24,397 nucleotides of DNA from contig JBGUXS010000003.1 of the NCBI GenBank assembly GCA_045118155.1, forward strand, positions 1 through 24,397, in the 5' to 3' direction. Positions 14,559-22,561 of this stretch are shown one piece after another. The notes under the pieces were generated by a model. That model had not been told where the DNA came from. It searched no databases and was given only the letters and a program-made list of their open reading frames with translations. Source of the stretch: JBGUXS01 sp045118155 (GTDB lineage: Bacteria > Pseudomonadota > Alphaproteobacteria > CAAHEQ01 > UBA3637). Made by a program: the position numbers and the translations under genes. Positions within the stretch are counted from its first letter, which is position 1. Every line of letters starts with the position of its first letter.

Positions 14559-15900
14559 AAATCCTCCCTTCATAGTGCCACTTTCCCGGACTTCCGGCCG
14601 GTAAATCTGGTCTATACGTGATTTTCTTAAGCTCTAACCCATCAAATTTATTAAAGAATTGCAACCATTCCCACGGACTGTATTCCGATGGGGCATCAAA
14701 CGTGAAATAAACGTAATTCCGTACCACGTTTTTATCCGGCGATGACCCTAATTCCGTTACCACCGACATATTTTCCTTCTTAAACGTAATAGGCAACCCC
14801 GTGCCTTGCTGGAAATCCAACAATTCATGTTGCAACTGCCCTGCTTCCAACGAAGAAGAAATATCCACATACGGTAAGTTCGTGAACTTGATAGAACCGG
14901 TCGCGGTATTCCCCGTTTCAGACATTTGAATGGATGCCGTTTCTAACTTATAAGACGCCAAGGCATTTTCTAAAATCACCATATTCCGCCCCTTGCCAGT
15001 GGCCGTCCATTGTAAGGTCAGTTCTTGCGGGGTACACACCAAATCCCCTAATTTCCATCCCGGGATAATGACCGATTGCACCATGAAAATATTGTTCCAA
15101 CATTTGGAAATAAAGGCATCTGTCTGGGGCCGTTTCGTCCACGGATTTTTCACTTCTTCGTGCATTTTTTTCACCGGCACCACCACGGGCAGAATTTCTT
15201 TTTCCACCTTTACATCCAAAGAATTCAAATAAGACACAAAATTCACCGCCGCAAAAATCACTAAGGCCACAATGGCTACAATCACGCCAATCAGCACTCT
15301 AGTCCGTTTAACGGTCGTAATTTCCGTTAAACGAATTTTGCGCATATCCCCGATAATTTCTTCCAAATCCAAAGGCGTTGTTTCGGGAATTTCCCAGTCA
15401 ACCGGGGCAAACTTTTTGTTCCAATCGGGGATTTTTAAAACGGCTTTAAAGGCTTCTTTGGCTTCTTCTTCATCCTTATACAGCACATCTTTTTCGCCCA
15501 TGATTAAGTTGTTCCGGATGGTAATAAACCACCACCCTTCTTCCAACTTAAACACCCCACAAATAGACGGTTCTTCCACAAAATACGATGCCAAAGACGC
15601 CGCCAAAACCGGCATCCCCACCGTTAATTTATCTTTCTTTTTCCCTAGCCCATATTGCGGGGCCACCCCAGGAACCAAACAGTATAGGTTCAAATCTGGG
15701 TCGCTTTCGGCCATGACTTTGATTTCTGGGAGCGGCGCATCGGGATCTTGCAGTGGTTGCCACATCAAGCCCACCGCATACATTGATCCCCCTAGTTGGA
15801 CCACCCCTTCTTTGTGGGCCGACGCATCGTCTTCCCCGGTGGTTGCCACACCCGTAGGGATATCTTCCTCAAAGTCCAGTTTATCGTCTGCCTTGGGCAA
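14548..15900 (-). CDS. pilO: Type IVb pilus biogenesis protein PilO (PilO2-like)
   Basis: The 450-aa protein spans the inner membrane once. Residues 1-200 are cytosolic, a membrane helix lies at about 201-225 (RVLIGVIVAIVALVIFAAVN), and the C-terminal 225 residues are periplasmic. This layout and its place between pilN and pilP fit the R64 PilO family (PilL-like plus PilO-like alignment subcomplex). The N-terminal domain carries WWFITIRNNLIMG and similar actin-like-independent strands, as in PilO2. The likely start is TTG at 15900, with GGAGGG 4-5 nt upstream. It begins 11 nt after the secretin stop. Confidence 0.8.
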   Translation of the reverse strand: MPKADDKLDFEEDIPTGVATTGEDDASAHKEGVVQLGGSMYAVGLMWQPLQDPDAPLPEIKVMAESDPDLNLYCLVPGVAPQYGLGKKKDKLTVGMPVLAASLASYFVEEPSICGVFKLEEGWWFITIRNNLIMGEKDVLYKDEEEAKEAFKAVLKIPDWNKKFAPVDWEIPETTPLDLEEIIGDMRKIRLTEITTVKRTRVLIGVIVAIVALVIFAAVNFVSYLNSLDVKVEKEILPVVVPVKKMHEEVKNPWTKRPQTDAFISKCWNNIFMVQSVIIPGWKLGDLVCTPQELTLQWTATGKGRNMVILENALASYKLETASIQMSETGNTATGSIKFTNLPYVDISSSLEAGQLQHELLDFQQGTGLPITFKKENMSVVTELGSSPDKNVVRNYVYFTFDAPSEYSPWEWLQFFNKFDGLELKKITYRPDLPAGSPGKWHYEGRIYAN

Positions 15901-15911
15901 GTGTCCCTCCT

Positions 15912-17549
15912 TTAAAACTTACGCATTCTGGCTTCCGGAGTTAGCGGAGATTCCAACACTTCCGGCGTGATTAACACCACCAAAACATCCCGTGAATTGT
16001 TGTTATATTCTTGACCGCCCAAGATACTGATTCTAGGCCGGCCTATACCGGACGTGTTCGTGGTATCTTGCACCCGTTCAAACCCAGTTAACACCAACGT
16101 CGCACCCGAACGCATCGCAATTTCTTGCATAAAGCCCCGAATTTGCATCTTTGGTAATTGCACCGCCGATAAGGCCGTTGCATCATCTGCGGTCGTTTCT
16201 TCACCCGAAGAATTAGAACTGCCCGCGACAGAGAACTTATCTAAGGCCAATAAGTCGCTGAGGGTCAAGGTGAACAACACAATCAACCGCCCGTGATCCA
16301 AAATCCGAGGCAAGATTTCCATCGTGAACCCGTAATTTAAGGTATCCGTACTTAAGCCCACATCAACATCCCGATCTTCCCCACTGCCGGACACGGTAAT
16401 CGTGGTTTCTTTCACATAGTTTTGCGCCGTTGCCACCTGCACCGGGGCCACTTTGTTGTTTAAGGTCGTCACGGTAGAACTTGTCACCAACGACGTTTTC
16501 CCTAAGGTAGAAATCGCTTCAATAATCGCCGCCGAATCTTTCCAATGGGAATTGGGATCAATTAACGCCATAGAGAATAACCCCGCCCCAGCTGATGTTG
16601 CCGCAGATCCTGCTTCTATGAAATAAGGACCCGCCGCCCCAGCTGCATATTTAGACGTATTGAACAAAGCCCGAAGGTCTATGCCATAGCTGTCGGTATT
16701 GTTAATATTAACTTGCAAGACTTTGATGGAAATCGCCACTTGCCGGGACAGCCGTTCGTTCCACCCTGCAATGTAGTTGGCCACCCGGGCGACAATATAC
16801 GGACTGGCCGTCACCGTCACCATCCCAGATACCCGACTGAACGATAATGTTCCGTCTTCGCCTACCACTTGGCGCACCCCGTCTTCAATGCTATCCCATA
16901 ACGCTAAATCAGCCGATGTGGATAAGGATAAACTGCTGTTCCCACTGCCGGAATCGGAAGCCCCCGTTCCCATAGATGCCCCATCCAAGGACGCATTCAT
17001 AGATGTTTCTGTCGGTAACGCATACACCGTGAACACCCTGGTTTCTTTGGCAAACAGGGTAATCTGACCGCCCTTATACCGCCACCAAATGCTGTAACGG
17101 TTGGCTAAGTAATTAAGCAAGCCACTCAATTTCCCAGAATAATTAATAGGAACCGTTTCCGTTGGAACAGAATCTGAGGCCTTTAAATCATCCAAGCGCA
17201 CTTGAATACCGGTCATATCTGTAATTTCTTGGGCCAATTGAGGTAAGGTTGCCTCACTAGAAATCACCATGGTTACACTGTCATCTTTTTCAAGGTGGGC
17301 TGGAAGCGGATCGCCTTCCATAATTTTTACGCTTTGACTGCCCAACCAAATATCGTCTTTCATCCGGACGGTATCCGTCACTTCTGGCACATCGGGTATC
17401 TTAGCTTTGGCCAAGTTTAATTCGGCCTCTTCTAAAGTCGTTTCAATGCGGCGGTTTGTTTCATCTACATAAGTTGTACACGCGGTCAGTGCAACAAGCC
17501 CCGCGATACTTAAGCCACAAACACCGGCAATAAACTTATTAATACCCAT
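15912..17549 (-). CDS. pilN: Type IVb pilus outer-membrane secretin lipoprotein PilN
   Basis: PilN forms the outer-membrane channel for the pilus. The 545-aa product (start ATG 17549, after AGGAGG at 6 nt) has a lipoprotein signal with lipobox LTAC, Cys24 being the lipidated residue. N-terminal N-domain-like repeats include VTMVISSEATLPQLAQEITD. The C-terminal secretin domain has YGFTMEILPRILDHGRLIVL, VQLPKMQIRGFMQEIAMRSG and VLVVLITPEVLESP. This matches the PilN/BfpB/TcpC lipoprotein secretins. Middle Ser/Gly-rich stretches (SGSGNSSLS) are loops. It overlaps the end of the upstream PilL-like gene by 11 nt. Confidence 0.92.
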   Translation of the reverse strand: MGINKFIAGVCGLSIAGLVALTACTTYVDETNRRIETTLEEAELNLAKAKIPDVPEVTDTVRMKDDIWLGSQSVKIMEGDPLPAHLEKDDSVTMVISSEATLPQLAQEITDMTGIQVRLDDLKASDSVPTETVPINYSGKLSGLLNYLANRYSIWWRYKGGQITLFAKETRVFTVYALPTETSMNASLDGASMGTGASDSGSGNSSLSLSTSADLALWDSIEDGVRQVVGEDGTLSFSRVSGMVTVTASPYIVARVANYIAGWNERLSRQVAISIKVLQVNINNTDSYGIDLRALFNTSKYAAGAAGPYFIEAGSAATSAGAGLFSMALIDPNSHWKDSAAIIEAISTLGKTSLVTSSTVTTLNNKVAPVQVATAQNYVKETTITVSGSGEDRDVDVGLSTDTLNYGFTMEILPRILDHGRLIVLFTLTLSDLLALDKFSVAGSSNSSGEETTADDATALSAVQLPKMQIRGFMQEIAMRSGATLVLTGFERVQDTTNTSGIGRPRISILGGQEYNNNSRDVLVVLITPEVLESPLTPEARMRKF

Positions 17550-20061
17550 TCTCTTCCTCCTGTGCATTGATCACTAAGACGCGGTTGCCTTGATAGAACG
17601 TTCCAATCGGCGCCGGTGTCGCCCGGGCAAAAACCCGCACAATCGCCCCCGCTACATCCACAAAACGTCCCCGGAAGACCACCCCAGCTTCTAAGTGATA
17701 ATCCCGTTCTAACGACCAAATAACGGTCCAGCCAGATTGTTCGCCCCACCGCGTTAGCAGCCCCCGTAAGGTATCCCCTGGGCGGGCTTCCCAATCTTGG
17801 ACACTTTCGCCCAATCTTAGACGTTGCATTCCCGTAGGCACTTCGGCTTGCGTCGTTTGGGTGGGTTTAGATTGTGATTCAAACACATCCAAAGACTTGC
17901 TGTCCGACCCTACAAAAGCCCCACTGGCCTTGGTATTGACCGTCGGCACCCCCGCCAAAATCGGATCTTCTGTTGCGGGAATCAACTTAATTGGATCTTT
18001 TTTATCTTCTGTTGTCTTCTTAGGCGCTTTGGGATCGGCTTTGGCCGTTTTAGTATCAGCCGACGTTGTGGGTTTCGTCGGGGTAGCTGCTTTCACAACC
18101 ACCTGTGCCCCAAAGCCCTCTTCCAAAGTGCATCCTACCGGAATTTCCGTCGTTCTTTCAGATAACTTCCCTTGACGTGCCGCCATCACGACATCCGCAC
18201 GGGCCGGATAAATCTTAATGTTAGACCCTTCCACTTGTGCCGCCGGACAGACAAGGTGTGTCTTGACCGCAACCGTTCCTGGGGCATCGGTGGTTGCCAC
18301 ATTTTGCGTTTCATCCCCACGTTTTTCTAGGGCGCAATCCGCCGGAATCTTTAAGGTTGTTTCTTTGGGATTCCCGTCTTTTGCCGCCAAAATAACTTCA
18401 TCCGCCGTTGGATAAACCTTGGTTTGCCGACCACTTGATCCGCTGGACGGACAGACTAATAATGTATCCACCGCCACTAACGAAGTCGGATCTGGCGTTT
18501 CGTTTTCTATCCCCATCGGAATATCTAACGTATCGGCAATTGCCCCATCGGTTAAAACAGAACTTGGCTTTTCCACCACAATCACCCCTTGGACACTTTT
18601 ATCCAAATCGCTTTCTTTTTGCGATACCGATAACGCATCTTCCCGTACACCAGGGGCCTTTTGCGCCGCATCTTCGGTCGTCAGCGCCCGCGCGGTTTCG
18701 GCCTTGACTTGCCCCAAAATACCACTTTGTGTTGGTTCTTCCACAGGTTCTTTGGTAAAGGTTACCGCCGGCGTCACCGCGGGAACAACTTCCACCGCTT
18801 CCACGGTTTCAACGGGAATTTCTACCTCGGGCACGGGGTTACTCTGTGCGGTACTGGCCACTTTGACAGGGGCCGACGCGGTATCCCCCGCGCTCTTAGA
18901 AACTTCCGATACCACCGTTACTTTACGTTCCTGGGTGGGGAGTGTTTTTTCAGCCGATGCCAACGTTAACGTGGGTTCCCCAACACGCCCCGTTTCGGTA
19001 ACCGTGATCCCCGATGCCTTAGCGATCTTTTGTTTTTCTGTCGCTGTTACCGGTGCTTTTTGGGCGATATTCGTGGTTCCTACCCCCCGCACCCCGGCCT
19101 TTTGGGCGACCGTTTTTTCTTCTTTTTGTGGGGCTTTATCCCCGTCCAAAGCCGCATCCAAGGCCGTATCCACAGGCGTCTTTTGTTCCATTAACGCCAC
19201 TTCTTCTTCCTTATAGAATCCCACTTCGGCACTTGTCGCATTGGCAATAGAATTCTTTTCAGGGGCCTTTTTCAAAGCCGACACCCCATCTACCGCCACA
19301 TCTGCGTTTTCAAAAATCGCCCCATCTGCCAATTGTTCTTCCCTGGAACGGGTGGTTTGGGTGGCTTTTTGCACCTTTCCATCCTTTACAATCGGCTTCA
19401 CATATGGGAACGCTTCGGTGGTGGCCCGCAACGACGCCTTTTCGGCCTCAGCCGTTTTTTCGTTGGTATAAACCATGGAATCCACCAAGCTCATCGCCTT
19501 TTTAGGTGTAGAGGGCACCGCCGCGGCGTCTTTGGAGTTAGCATTTGCCGTGGTCGTTGTGGTGGTGGTTGTCGTTGTTGTTTTACTTGTCGTTGTCTTT
19601 TTATCGGCAGGCAAGTTTTCACTGGTTGCCGTCATGTTACCGGTTTGAATGGTTTCACTGGTTGCCGTCATGTTACCGGTGGGGAAAGTTTCGCTTTGGG
19701 TTTGAACGGTAGAGGTTACAAATTTTCCTTGGCCAGCAAGCGCATTTTTCCCCGTCGGGAACGGATACGCCGCCGGTGTTTGCATTTGTTGTTCCACCTT
19801 TTTCTTTAGGATGATTAAGTCCATTTCTTCATCGCCCCAGGAATTAGATGTTCCCCCAAGGGGCGTGCCATCACCTTCCCCATAGCGTGAAGATGCCAAG
19901 TCCTTGCCGGCATTTCCGCCAACTTGCATGACCGTATCTGTCGGGGTAGGTTCCATCACAAAGGCCGCTTGATGGACCTTTTCAGCACCAGTTGTCCCTG
20001 CTAAAACGGGCCCCCCAACCAACAGAAAAACAAAAACTGTTTGCTTTAAAATTTTCCTCAT
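17539..20061 (-). CDS. Large PilL/TcpQ-like periplasmic protein with repeats
   Basis: The 840-aa protein has a signal peptide (to about GGPVLA, residue 21). Its last 90 residues match the TcpQ domain seen at the end of R64 PilL: DWEARPGDTLRGLLTRWGEQ, then GWTVIWSLERDYHLEAG and NRVLVIN. Known members help locate the secretin in the outer membrane, which fits its place just before pilN. Between lie about 700 low-complexity residues. These include a doubled GNMTATSE motif (129-147), an 11-Thr run (161-171), and two copies of a 68-residue-spaced module at about 529-577 and 597-645, each with two Cys 39 apart (537/576 and 605/644). The protein is far longer than R64 PilL. Gene symbol withheld because only the C-terminal domain is comparable. 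Confidence 0.82.
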   Translation of the reverse strand: MRKILKQTVFVFLLVGGPVLAGTTGAEKVHQAAFVMEPTPTDTVMQVGGNAGKDLASSRYGEGDGTPLGGTSNSWGDEEMDLIILKKKVEQQMQTPAAYPFPTGKNALAGQGKFVTSTVQTQSETFPTGNMTATSETIQTGNMTATSENLPADKKTTTSKTTTTTTTTTTTANANSKDAAAVPSTPKKAMSLVDSMVYTNEKTAEAEKASLRATTEAFPYVKPIVKDGKVQKATQTTRSREEQLADGAIFENADVAVDGVSALKKAPEKNSIANATSAEVGFYKEEEVALMEQKTPVDTALDAALDGDKAPQKEEKTVAQKAGVRGVGTTNIAQKAPVTATEKQKIAKASGITVTETGRVGEPTLTLASAEKTLPTQERKVTVVSEVSKSAGDTASAPVKVASTAQSNPVPEVEIPVETVEAVEVVPAVTPAVTFTKEPVEEPTQSGILGQVKAETARALTTEDAAQKAPGVREDALSVSQKESDLDKSVQGVIVVEKPSSVLTDGAIADTLDIPMGIENETPDPTSLVAVDTLLVCPSSGSSGRQTKVYPTADEVILAAKDGNPKETTLKIPADCALEKRGDETQNVATTDAPGTVAVKTHLVCPAAQVEGSNIKIYPARADVVMAARQGKLSERTTEIPVGCTLEEGFGAQVVVKAATPTKPTTSADTKTAKADPKAPKKTTEDKKDPIKLIPATEDPILAGVPTVNTKASGAFVGSDSKSLDVFESQSKPTQTTQAEVPTGMQRLRLGESVQDWEARPGDTLRGLLTRWGEQSGWTVIWSLERDYHLEAGVVFRGRFVDVAGAIVRVFARATPAPIGTFYQGNRVLVINAQEEENGY

Positions 20062-20118
20062 GCTAACTCCTCATACGTTCATCCTACTAACCTTTTACAC
20101 AAAATTCAACATCTTTCT

Positions 20119-21378
20119 TTATTTTTTTTCACTTTTTGCCGTTCGCCTAATAATAACTTCATCGTCATCCGCCCGATCCACGTACCTCAGCCACACCGAA
20201 TGTGGGTTTCTTTGCGTCCACACCACCTTCAACTGATGCCAAGATAACCCATTTTGGATCATCACTTGTTCAATTAACTTTAACCGTTTTTCCTGTAAGG
20301 CCTGATTTTCAGTACTCATTCTAATTTCAATCATCAAACGGGGATCTTGAATCGCCCCCAATGAAAACGCCTTTACCCATTTCATCGCTTGTCCCGATAA
20401 GGAAAAAGCATTTTTATAAAAAGAGACTTTGATTTCTTTGGGCATTACAAACGTAGAACTGATTTGCCTGCGTCCCGCGGTACTGAGCATCTGATCCGCA
20501 TAGCGCGATGGAATCACATACCGCACGGGGGGGACAATTTCTTCTTCGGTAACCGCTTCATCTTCCACCGCCACTTCTTTTCCCATCGGGATCAGCAAGG
20601 GTTTTTGCCTAACAACTTGCTGGGTCTGTATCGGTTCTGTGCGGGCCACTTGGGCCGTTTGCTGACCTGTCTGCTGTGGAACTGGCGCCGTTCCTGTATT
20701 TTGGGTGTTTTGTTGTGGAACGGGCATTCCCGATGCAGACGGTGCACGCCCTGGGGCAGACAAGTTCACTGTTTGTGTCCCTTGATCCGTTTGCACACGG
20801 GTCGTGATAACCTCTGTGGAACTAAGTGGGCGCCCGGGCCCGGTTTGTTGCCCCAGCATTTGCTGTTTTAAAATCAAGTCACTGACTTGCATATCTTGGG
20901 ATTGAGCCGTTTGACCCACAGATTGCCCCCCACTTTCACCTTCACGGGGAATAATAACACGTGCCGGGGTGTTTTCTGCGGTCTTATGCCCCTCACCCAG
21001 TTTTTTCTGGGCTTCAAAAGGTTCGTTTTCCGCCACCTTTAAAGACATTTTTTTAGGTTCTGTCGTGATCGTCGTGGTTGTGGTGGTTGTGGTGGTCATT
21101 TGACCTAAGGGGTTTTTCCTGATTTGTTCATGTTCTTCCGACACCAACCGCACCGACGGCTTAACACCATTTAAAGAATAAGTACTCACAAGCAACGACG
21201 ACCCCGCCGGCAACATATAGGTGGGGAGTAAAAAGTCCCCTTCCGCCGTCACAGTTGGCACCGCCGTTCCTGGGGTTAGGCCTTGTTCATCTAGGGCGAG
21301 TTCCCCGAAATCTCCATCGGCCAAAACCGATAGAGAAAACAGGAAAAAAGTGCTAATCCATAACCTTTTTTTCAACAT
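20119..21378 (-). CDS. Secreted protein of unknown function at the head of the pilus operon
   Basis: The 419-aa protein has a signal peptide (MLKKRLWISTFFLFSLSVLA). The middle, about residues 80-290, is disordered and rich in Thr, Gln and Pro. It holds a 9-Thr run (95-103) followed by ITTEPKK. The final domain (310-402) is folded, with IKVSFYKNAFSLSGQ, then MIEIRMSTENQALQEKRLKL and VVWTQRNPHSVWLRYV. The Nx(A/Q)L...(K/R)RL helix followed by a strand is reminiscent of OmpA-like domains, but I see no conserved Asp/Arg peptidoglycan pair, so this is tentative. It is 57 nt before the PilL-like gene on the same strand and shares its Thr-run style, which argues for a joint role in the periplasm. Confidence 0.75.
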   Translation of the reverse strand: MLKKRLWISTFFLFSLSVLADGDFGELALDEQGLTPGTAVPTVTAEGDFLLPTYMLPAGSSLLVSTYSLNGVKPSVRLVSEEHEQIRKNPLGQMTTTTTTTTTITTEPKKMSLKVAENEPFEAQKKLGEGHKTAENTPARVIIPREGESGGQSVGQTAQSQDMQVSDLILKQQMLGQQTGPGRPLSSTEVITTRVQTDQGTQTVNLSAPGRAPSASGMPVPQQNTQNTGTAPVPQQTGQQTAQVARTEPIQTQQVVRQKPLLIPMGKEVAVEDEAVTEEEIVPPVRYVIPSRYADQMLSTAGRRQISSTFVMPKEIKVSFYKNAFSLSGQAMKWVKAFSLGAIQDPRLMIEIRMSTENQALQEKRLKLIEQVMIQNGLSWHQLKVVWTQRNPHSVWLRYVDRADDDEVIIRRTAKSEKK

Positions 21379-21471
21379 AAAACACCCCTATTGTTTTCCA
21401 ACCCTAGCACAAAATGTTTAATTTTTTACTAACACAATTCATAAAGTTATTTTATTTTCTTAAAAAAATAC

Positions 21472-21500
21472 TTGCATTTAAAAAAATAATCAGTTAAGAT
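21472..21500 (+). promoter_or_regulatory. Promoter for the VirB2-like gene
   Basis: TTGCAT (21472-21477), a 17-nt spacer and TAAGAT (21495-21500) lie 48 nt before the start codon. Confidence 0.7.
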
Positions 21501-21547
21501 GCCCCCAAAGTTCATGGGGAACTTGTGTAAAAATGAAGGAGAAGAAC

Positions 21548-21901
21548 ATGAAATTGAAGAATGTTTTGTTATTGGCACTGATCGCCATCATGGTTGTTGG
21601 CGTTGCCACAGGGGCGTGGGCAGCAACTGGAAATCCATTCACGGATGCAGCTAATAAACTGATTGATGTATGGTATGGGGTCAGAACAGTTGTTTACGTG
21701 GCCGGGGCATTCGTGCTCATCGGGATGGCCTGGGGGGCTTTCACGGGCCGGATCAAATGGACATCCGTTGGGGTTATGGCCATTGGGTTAGCTATCTTAA
21801 TGTTTGCCGGTATGATTCTAAACTATGTAACTACTTCAGATTCTGATATGGGTAAAAGTTCTGGTGCTGGTGTAGAGGGCATTGACGGTTATACTTGGTA
21901 A
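21548..21901 (+). CDS. VirB2/TrbC-like small membrane pilin-type protein
   Basis: The 117-aa product has a long signal peptide (1-25, cleavage after GAWA), then two hydrophobic helices (47-66 and 71-94) separated by a short basic loop (GAFTGRIKW), and a short Gly/Ser tail. This is the layout of VirB2/TrbC conjugative pilins, and the GAFTGRIKW turn fits the family. ATG 21548 is preceded by AAGGAG at 7 nt; an ATG at 21533 is less well placed. It has its own promoter and terminator and is divergent from the pilus operon, so it is monocistronic and probably well expressed. VirB4 and the other T4SS parts are not in the window. Another small two-helix protein family cannot be excluded. Confidence 0.75.
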   Translation: MKLKNVLLLALIAIMVVGVATGAWAATGNPFTDAANKLIDVWYGVRTVVYVAGAFVLIGMAWGAFTGRIKWTSVGVMAIGLAILMFAGMILNYVTTSDSDMGKSSGAGVEGIDGYTW

Positions 21902-21923
21902 GTTTCCCGTTTCTTAAAAATTT

Positions 21924-21949
21924 CCCCCGTTTTCGGGGGGATTTTTTTT
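21924..21949 (+). terminator. Intrinsic terminator of the VirB2-like gene
   Basis: CCCCCG-TTTT-CGGGGG is followed by GA and eight T, starting 22 nt after the stop codon. Confidence 0.92.
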
Positions 21950-21992
21950 ATGTCATCCCTTTTTATAATGTCATTCCTTTTTTGCGCTTTTT

Positions 21993-22040
21993 GTCATCCC
22001 TCGCGGGGGGGCGTGGGGCATTTTGCCCCACGAGGGTCTT
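21993..22040. repeat. Degenerate palindromic repeat with GTGGGGC core
   Basis: GTCATCCCTCG is followed by GTGGGGC-ATTTT-GCCCCAC and GAGGGTCTT. It is related to the interspersed family in its left flank; the right flank is altered. Confidence 0.5.
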
Positions 22041-22201
22041 GCTTCGTAATATTCGGGCTTTAAAAAAAAGCCCTCATAAACTTCGCTTCGGTCACTTGTT
22101 TTCTACGGCTCGCCACGGGGCGCTGAAGCTTCCTTGCTCACACAAGAAAACTTCGCCAATTTCATAAAAAACAACCATTTCGGGTTCTTTTTTATTTCAT
22201 T

Positions 22202-22265
22202 GCCTTGACGCGCCACCTTTTCAAGGTGTCGGGAGGGATGACCTTCCCCCCCGCGTCAAGGGATC
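22202..22265. repeat. Palindromic repeat copy with an added inverted half
   Basis: CCTTGACGCGCC is followed by ACCTT-TTC-AAGGT and GGGAGGGATGACC (to 22243), the same frame as the copy at 34 with a different but matching inner stem. Next to it CGCGTCAAGGGATC (22252-22265) is a further half-copy in reverse, so CTTGACGCG and CGCGTCAAG can pair over the whole unit. Confidence 0.65.
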
Positions 22266-22286
22266 CCGAACAACCAATACCACCCT

Positions 22287-22323
22287 GTCATCCCTTTTTT
22301 GCGTCAGCAAAAATCAAGGGATC
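22287..22323. repeat. Interspersed palindromic repeat, reverse orientation
   Basis: GTCATCCCT, then TTTTTGC-GTCA-GCAAAAA, then TCAAGGGATC. The outer arms are ATCCCT/AGGGAT. Confidence 0.7.
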
Positions 22324-22350
22324 CCAAACATGAAAGGCCTTATAAAAACA

Positions 22351-22379
22351 TTGACATGCTCTGAATGTTCATAGATAAC
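22351..22379 (+). promoter_or_regulatory. Orphan promoter-like site
   Basis: TTGACA (22351-22356), 17 nt, then GATAAC (22374-22379). No open frame follows. If active, it would transcribe the 29-nt direct repeats toward the 3' end of the adhesin gene. Confidence 0.35.
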
Positions 22380-22425
22380 ATAACTAAATGTTTTATAACA
22401 CTTTTTTTATAATTTTTCAAGAATT

Positions 22426-22487
22426 ATTTTACATTTTTTCAAAGGACTTTTGGCGTATATTTTACATTTTTTCAAAGGACTTTTGGC
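22426..22487. repeat. 29-nt tandem direct repeat
   Basis: Two identical 29-nt units (22426-22454 and 22459-22487; each ends in TCAAAGGACTTTTGGC) are separated by GTAT, a 33-nt period. They lie just beyond the adhesin terminator. Confidence 0.85.
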
Positions 22488-22516
22488 AAAAAAAGACCCT
22501 CTGTTACCAAAGGGCC
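22488..22516 (-). terminator. Intrinsic terminator of the adhesin-like gene
   Basis: On the minus strand GGCCCT, a 10-nt loop and AGGGTC form a stem (one G-T pair), followed by seven T. It starts 45 nt past the stop codon. Confidence 0.75.
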
Positions 22517-22561
22517 TCTTAAAGTCAAAACACAAGAAATGACCAAAAATATTGTTCTTTT

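Larger units (their letters stand above)
21950..22561. other. 600-bp intergenic region dense in palindromes and repeats
   Basis: No gene is supported on either strand. It holds a degenerate palindrome (21993-22040), two half-copies beginning GTCATCCC and GTCATTCC (21953 and 21969), a GGGCTT/AAGCCC stem (22055-22073), two palindrome copies (22202 and 22287), a TTGACA promoter-like site (22351), a 29-nt direct repeat (22426 and 22459) and the adhesin terminator. Confidence 0.65.

Noticed and set aside
18419..19216. A long plus-strand open frame with Ser/Thr/Val-rich product inside the PilL-like gene
   Set aside because: The minus-strand gene has a signal peptide, a TcpQ domain and overlapping operon neighbours; the plus frame is a by-product of its biased Thr/Ala/Val codons.
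22426..22487. Direct repeats as a CRISPR array
   Set aside because: Only two units with a 4-nt gap; no spacers and no cas genes.
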